Shown one piece after another: positions 5,942 to 8,069 of a stretch of 8,069 nt of DNA. How positions within the stretch are numbered: position 1 is the first letter of the stretch; the number at the start of each line of letters is the position of its first letter. Location of the stretch: contig JBEPWQ010000160.1 in the NCBI GenBank assembly GCA_041642315.1, forward strand, positions 1 to 8,069, in the 5' to 3' direction. The notes beneath the pieces are model-generated. The model saw nothing but the letters and a program-made list of their open reading frames with translations. It searched no databases and was not told where the DNA came from. Source of the DNA: JAABSQ01 sp041642315. GTDB taxonomy: Bacteria > Desulfobacterota > Desulfobacteria > Desulfobacterales > Desulfococcaceae. Made by a program: the position numbers and the translations under genes.

Positions 5942-6367
5942 ATGAAAAAAAGGTATAAACTCACTTCCCGACAGAAGCAAGAACTCGTTCAACAGATCGG
6001 ATTGCATCTGAAAGAGCGCTATTCGCAAATTCTCTCCGCCTATGTGTTCGGCTCCTTCAATACGGACAACCCCTTTGCAGATATCGATTTGGCATTGCTG
6101 CTTCGAGAAAACCCTGCCGCACCGCTGGAATTCGAGCTGACCGTTGAAAACAGCCTCGAGCGGATTTGCCGTTTGCCTGTGGATGTGCGGGTCCTGAACA
6201 CTGCGCCGCTGGCTTTTCGATACCAGGTATTTCGCGACGGAAGACTTCTTCTGGATAAGAACGCGAACATGCGGGCCGATTTTGAAGGCCAGTCACTGAA
6301 GCAATACTATGAAATCGCCCGATTTCGAAAACGGTATCTGAAGGAGGCGATGCATGCCCCGCTTTGA
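5942..6367 (+). CDS. mntA: MntA-type nucleotidyltransferase antitoxin (type VII toxin-antitoxin)
   Basis: This 141-residue protein has a minimal nucleotidyltransferase fold. AYVFGSF with G37-S38 is followed by D47-I-D49, and the third acidic residue is probably D81 in LPVDVRVLN. The tail FRYQVFRDGRLLLD is typical of the family. In characterised MntA/HepT systems the antitoxin transfers AMP to a tyrosine in the HEPN toxin and silences it. Between GS and DxD there are 8 residues, shorter than the 10 of the well-studied GSX10DXD form. The start at 5942 has AGGAAGG eight bases upstream. An alternative ATG at 5858, with an equally placed AGGAAGG, would add 28 residues without family support. It overlaps the toxin gene by 14 bases. 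Confidence 0.88.
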   Translation: MKKRYKLTSRQKQELVQQIGLHLKERYSQILSAYVFGSFNTDNPFADIDLALLLRENPAAPLEFELTVENSLERICRLPVDVRVLNTAPLAFRYQVFRDGRLLLDKNANMRADFEGQSLKQYYEIARFRKRYLKEAMHAPL

Positions 6368-6788
6368 TTCCGACAAAATGACCAAGCTCGTGTCGGAACT
6401 TCATAAAAGTATGTCCCGGCTCAGATACCTGTCTCAGCTCCCAAAATCGGATTTTTTTTCGGATCCTGACAAAATCGGCAGTGCCAAATATCATTTTATT
6501 GTCGCCATCGAATCCTGCATCGATTTGTGCAATCACCTGATCTCGAAAAACGGTTTCCGGGTCCCTGAAGATTATGCGGATACTTTCCGAGTGCTGGCCG
6601 AAGAAAACATTCTCGCCTCTGAATTCGCTTCCGATCTTGTCAAAATGGCCAAATTCAGAAACCGCCTGGTTCATCTTTACTGGGAGGTTGACGATGAGCA
6701 GCTGTGGGCTTTTTTAACTACACGGTTGTCGGATTATGAAAAACTGCTAAAATCGCTTGCCGATTTCATGAAGGTCGAAAATCTATAG
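6354..6788 (+). CDS. hepT: HepT-type HEPN ribonuclease toxin (DUF86)
   Basis: This is a 144-residue, all-helical HEPN protein. The active motif RX4HXY is complete: R102, H107 and Y109 in FRNRLVHLYWEV. In the family, Arg and His form the RNase site at the dimer interface, and the Tyr is the residue that MntA modifies with AMP. The middle helix KYHFIVAIESCIDLCNHLIS matches the DUF86 core. The start at 6354 has AAGGAGG at 6341-6347. The ATG at 6350 is in the MntA frame and is not used. Toxin follows antitoxin with a 14-base overlap, so the antitoxin is made first and the two are coupled. The intact catalytic motif suggests a functional toxin. Confidence 0.9.
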   Translation: MPRFDSDKMTKLVSELHKSMSRLRYLSQLPKSDFFSDPDKIGSAKYHFIVAIESCIDLCNHLISKNGFRVPEDYADTFRVLAEENILASEFASDLVKMAKFRNRLVHLYWEVDDEQLWAFLTTRLSDYEKLLKSLADFMKVENL

Positions 6789-6977
6789 CTGTTTTGGCAC
6801 TCGATGTCCCCTTTTTCCCGCCGCAGCAGATGCATCAGAATGAAACGAATCGCAAGAAGTGTTGAATTTTTCGCGTGGATCATCGCCTCCCTAATCAACT
6901 TCTAACAATTCATCTGTATCTTCAAAATATGTATGCGGATTCACCATTGAAACAGGATGCGAAACAGGAGGGAGACC
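6789..6977. other. Intergenic region between hepT and the ArsC-like gene
   Basis: A T-run (6813-6817) follows hepT, but no clear hairpin precedes it. AGGAGG at 6966-6971 is the ribosome binding site of the next gene. No ArsR-type operator or convincing promoter was recognised. Confidence 0.35.
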
Positions 6978-7433
6978 ATGGACCGAAAGATAAAAATCCT
7001 GATTATCTGTCAGCACAACAGCGGCCGCAGCCAGATGGCGGAGGCGTACCTGAAACAGTTCGCGGGAGATCGGCTGATGATCGAAAGCGCCGGCTTAGAA
7101 CCCTCTGAACGGGTGAATCCGCTGGTGGTGAAGGTCATGAAAGAGGAGGGTTTCGATCTCTCCGACAAAACCCCTCAGAGCGTCTTCGAACTGTTCAAGT
7201 CGGGCAAACTGTACGACCATCTGATCACCGTCTGTCATGAGTCCGAGGCCCAGTGCCCGGTATTTCCCGGGATCACCAAGCGTTGGTATATGCCCTTTCC
7301 CGATCCGGCCGTGGTGGAGGGGACTCATGAAGAGAAGCTCGCCAAGGTTCGGGAGATTCGGGACGCCATCAAAGAGTGGCTCCGGAATCCTCAAGAAGGG
7401 ACGTTTTCCTATCGGGACCTGACGAGTCCCTGA
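6978..7433 (+). CDS. arsC: ArsC-like thioredoxin-type arsenate reductase / low-molecular-weight phosphatase fold
   Basis: This 151-residue protein has the low-molecular-weight tyrosine phosphatase P-loop near its N-terminus: C11-QHNSG-R17-S18, followed by QMAEAYL. The redox pair Cys86 and Cys93 (TVCHESEAQCPVFPG, CX6C) and the general-acid Asp109-Pro110 (FPDPAVVEGT) fit the thioredoxin-coupled ArsC family. There the P-loop cysteine attacks arsenate and the other two relay the disulfide. The start at 6978 has AGGAGG six bases upstream; an in-frame ATG at 6957 precedes that site and is rejected. No arsR, arsB or acr3 is next to it, so the substrate could instead be a phosphoprotein. Cys86 and Cys93 make arsenate reduction the better guess. 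The next gene follows after 64 bases, possibly in the same operon. Confidence 0.82.
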   Translation: MDRKIKILIICQHNSGRSQMAEAYLKQFAGDRLMIESAGLEPSERVNPLVVKVMKEEGFDLSDKTPQSVFELFKSGKLYDHLITVCHESEAQCPVFPGITKRWYMPFPDPAVVEGTHEEKLAKVREIRDAIKEWLRNPQEGTFSYRDLTSP

Positions 7434-7497
7434 TCCCGGTATGTCCACCGGAAACCGATCCCGATGAATAAGGCACAAGAAGATACAAGGAGATATC

Positions 7498-8069
7498 ATG
7501 GACCCGTTTTCCGTCTTTCCGGACGAATCCATTTCCGATGCCGGCGACATATCCGGCCGATTTCTGGGTCTCGACATCCATACTTTTCAGGATGCCTGCC
7601 GGTATGTGCATGAACTGCCCTATGGATACAACTCCGACCGGGACGACCTCATGATCCTGTTCAAGGAGGGGATGGGCTCCTGCACCACCAAGCACGCGGT
7701 GATCGCCACTTTGGCCAAGGAGCTGGACCTTTCCATCGACAAACAGATCGGCATCTATGCCATGACCGAGGAGATCGTGACCGGCACCGATGCGATCCTG
7801 AAAAAGTACGATCTGCCCTACCTGCCGATGATCCACTGTTTTTTGACCGACCATACCCACCGGGTGGATCTCACCGAAGGAAACTACAACGGCAAAAACC
7901 GCCCCGTCGATACATTCTTGTACACCGAAAGGGTGTCGCCGGACATCTCGGCCAAGGTCGAATACATCAACTACCGAAATGCTCTGAAGTATAATCTCCT
8001 GACCCGGGATGAGCTTCAGGGCGTCGAAATGAAACAGATCCTGCATGCCCGGGAAGAGGGGATCGCGCT
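7498..8069 (+). CDS. Transglutaminase-like protein, C-terminus cut by window end
   Basis: This gene is open from the ATG at 7498 to the window end, giving 190 complete codons. AAGGAG lies at 7487-7492, five bases upstream. The N-terminal part (FQDACRYVHELPYGYNSDRDD) leads into GMGSCTTKHAVIATLAKELDL, which resembles the Cys-containing helix start of transglutaminase-like cysteine peptidase folds. Candidate triad residues are Cys62, His113 (MIHCFL) and Asp124 (HRVDLTEGN), in the expected order and spacing. No signal peptide is seen, so it is probably cytoplasmic. The assignment is by motif pattern only, and the family is otherwise uncharacterised to me. Its position 64 bases after the ArsC-like gene suggests co-transcription. 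The missing end could hold more domains. Confidence 0.72.
   Translation, partial: MDPFSVFPDESISDAGDISGRFLGLDIHTFQDACRYVHELPYGYNSDRDDLMILFKEGMGSCTTKHAVIATLAKELDLSIDKQIGIYAMTEEIVTGTDAILKKYDLPYLPMIHCFLTDHTHRVDLTEGNYNGKNRPVDTFLYTERVSPDISAKVEYINYRNALKYNLLTRDELQGVEMKQILHAREEGIA

Noticed and set aside
7434..7497. CCGGT/ACCGG inverted repeat between the ArsC-like gene and the next gene
   Set aside because: Only five pairs and no T-run; too weak to call a terminator or operator.

Overview
The window looks like an accessory, mosaic stretch of a Gram-negative bacterial chromosome, most likely from a sulfate-reducing Desulfobacterota lineage (Desulfobacterales-like). This is inferred from three things: the dockerin-like tail on a secreted CAP-domain protein (GLEEALYVLRVLAQ style), the combination of toxin-antitoxin genes, and strong AAGGAGG ribosome binding sites. 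No rRNA or other marker gene confirms it. Base composition shifts visibly along the window. The SPFH/zinc-ribbon pair is very GC-rich, while the toxin-antitoxin genes and the 260-residue secreted protein are clearly more AT-rich.

Layout. Positions 1-284 hold the end of a DUF4258-type gene overlapping a complete YgiT-type zinc-finger gene, a common putative toxin-antitoxin arrangement. Positions 285-1127 hold no intact gene. They contain a 5'-truncated copy (about 475-771, minus strand) of the end of the CAP/dockerin gene found further on, two copies of a CRISPR-repeat-like sequence, and an AT-rich leader. Positions 1128-1910 encode a secreted protein of unknown function that ends at a strong hairpin terminator. 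Positions 2075-3127 (minus) encode a secreted CAP (SCP/PR-1) protein with a C-terminal dockerin-like EF-hand pair. A third, diverged copy of the CRISPR-like repeat lies upstream of it.

Positions 3432-5761 hold a two-gene operon with a 1-base overlap: an SPFH protein with three C-terminal zinc ribbons, then a two-zinc-ribbon protein of unknown function. This resembles the membrane-stress YdjI/YdjG type of system, but the partner has no obvious membrane segments. Positions 5942-6788 encode a type VII MntA/HepT toxin-antitoxin pair. Positions 6978-7433 encode a thioredoxin-type ArsC-like phosphatase with all three redox cysteines. The last gene, from 7498 and cut by the window end, encodes a transglutaminase-like protein.

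The most notable points are the solitary CRISPR-like repeats lying next to both copies of the duplicated CAP/dockerin sequence, the SPFH/zinc-ribbon pair with its repeated module, and the pairing of an ArsC-like protein with a possible Cys-His-Asp enzyme.
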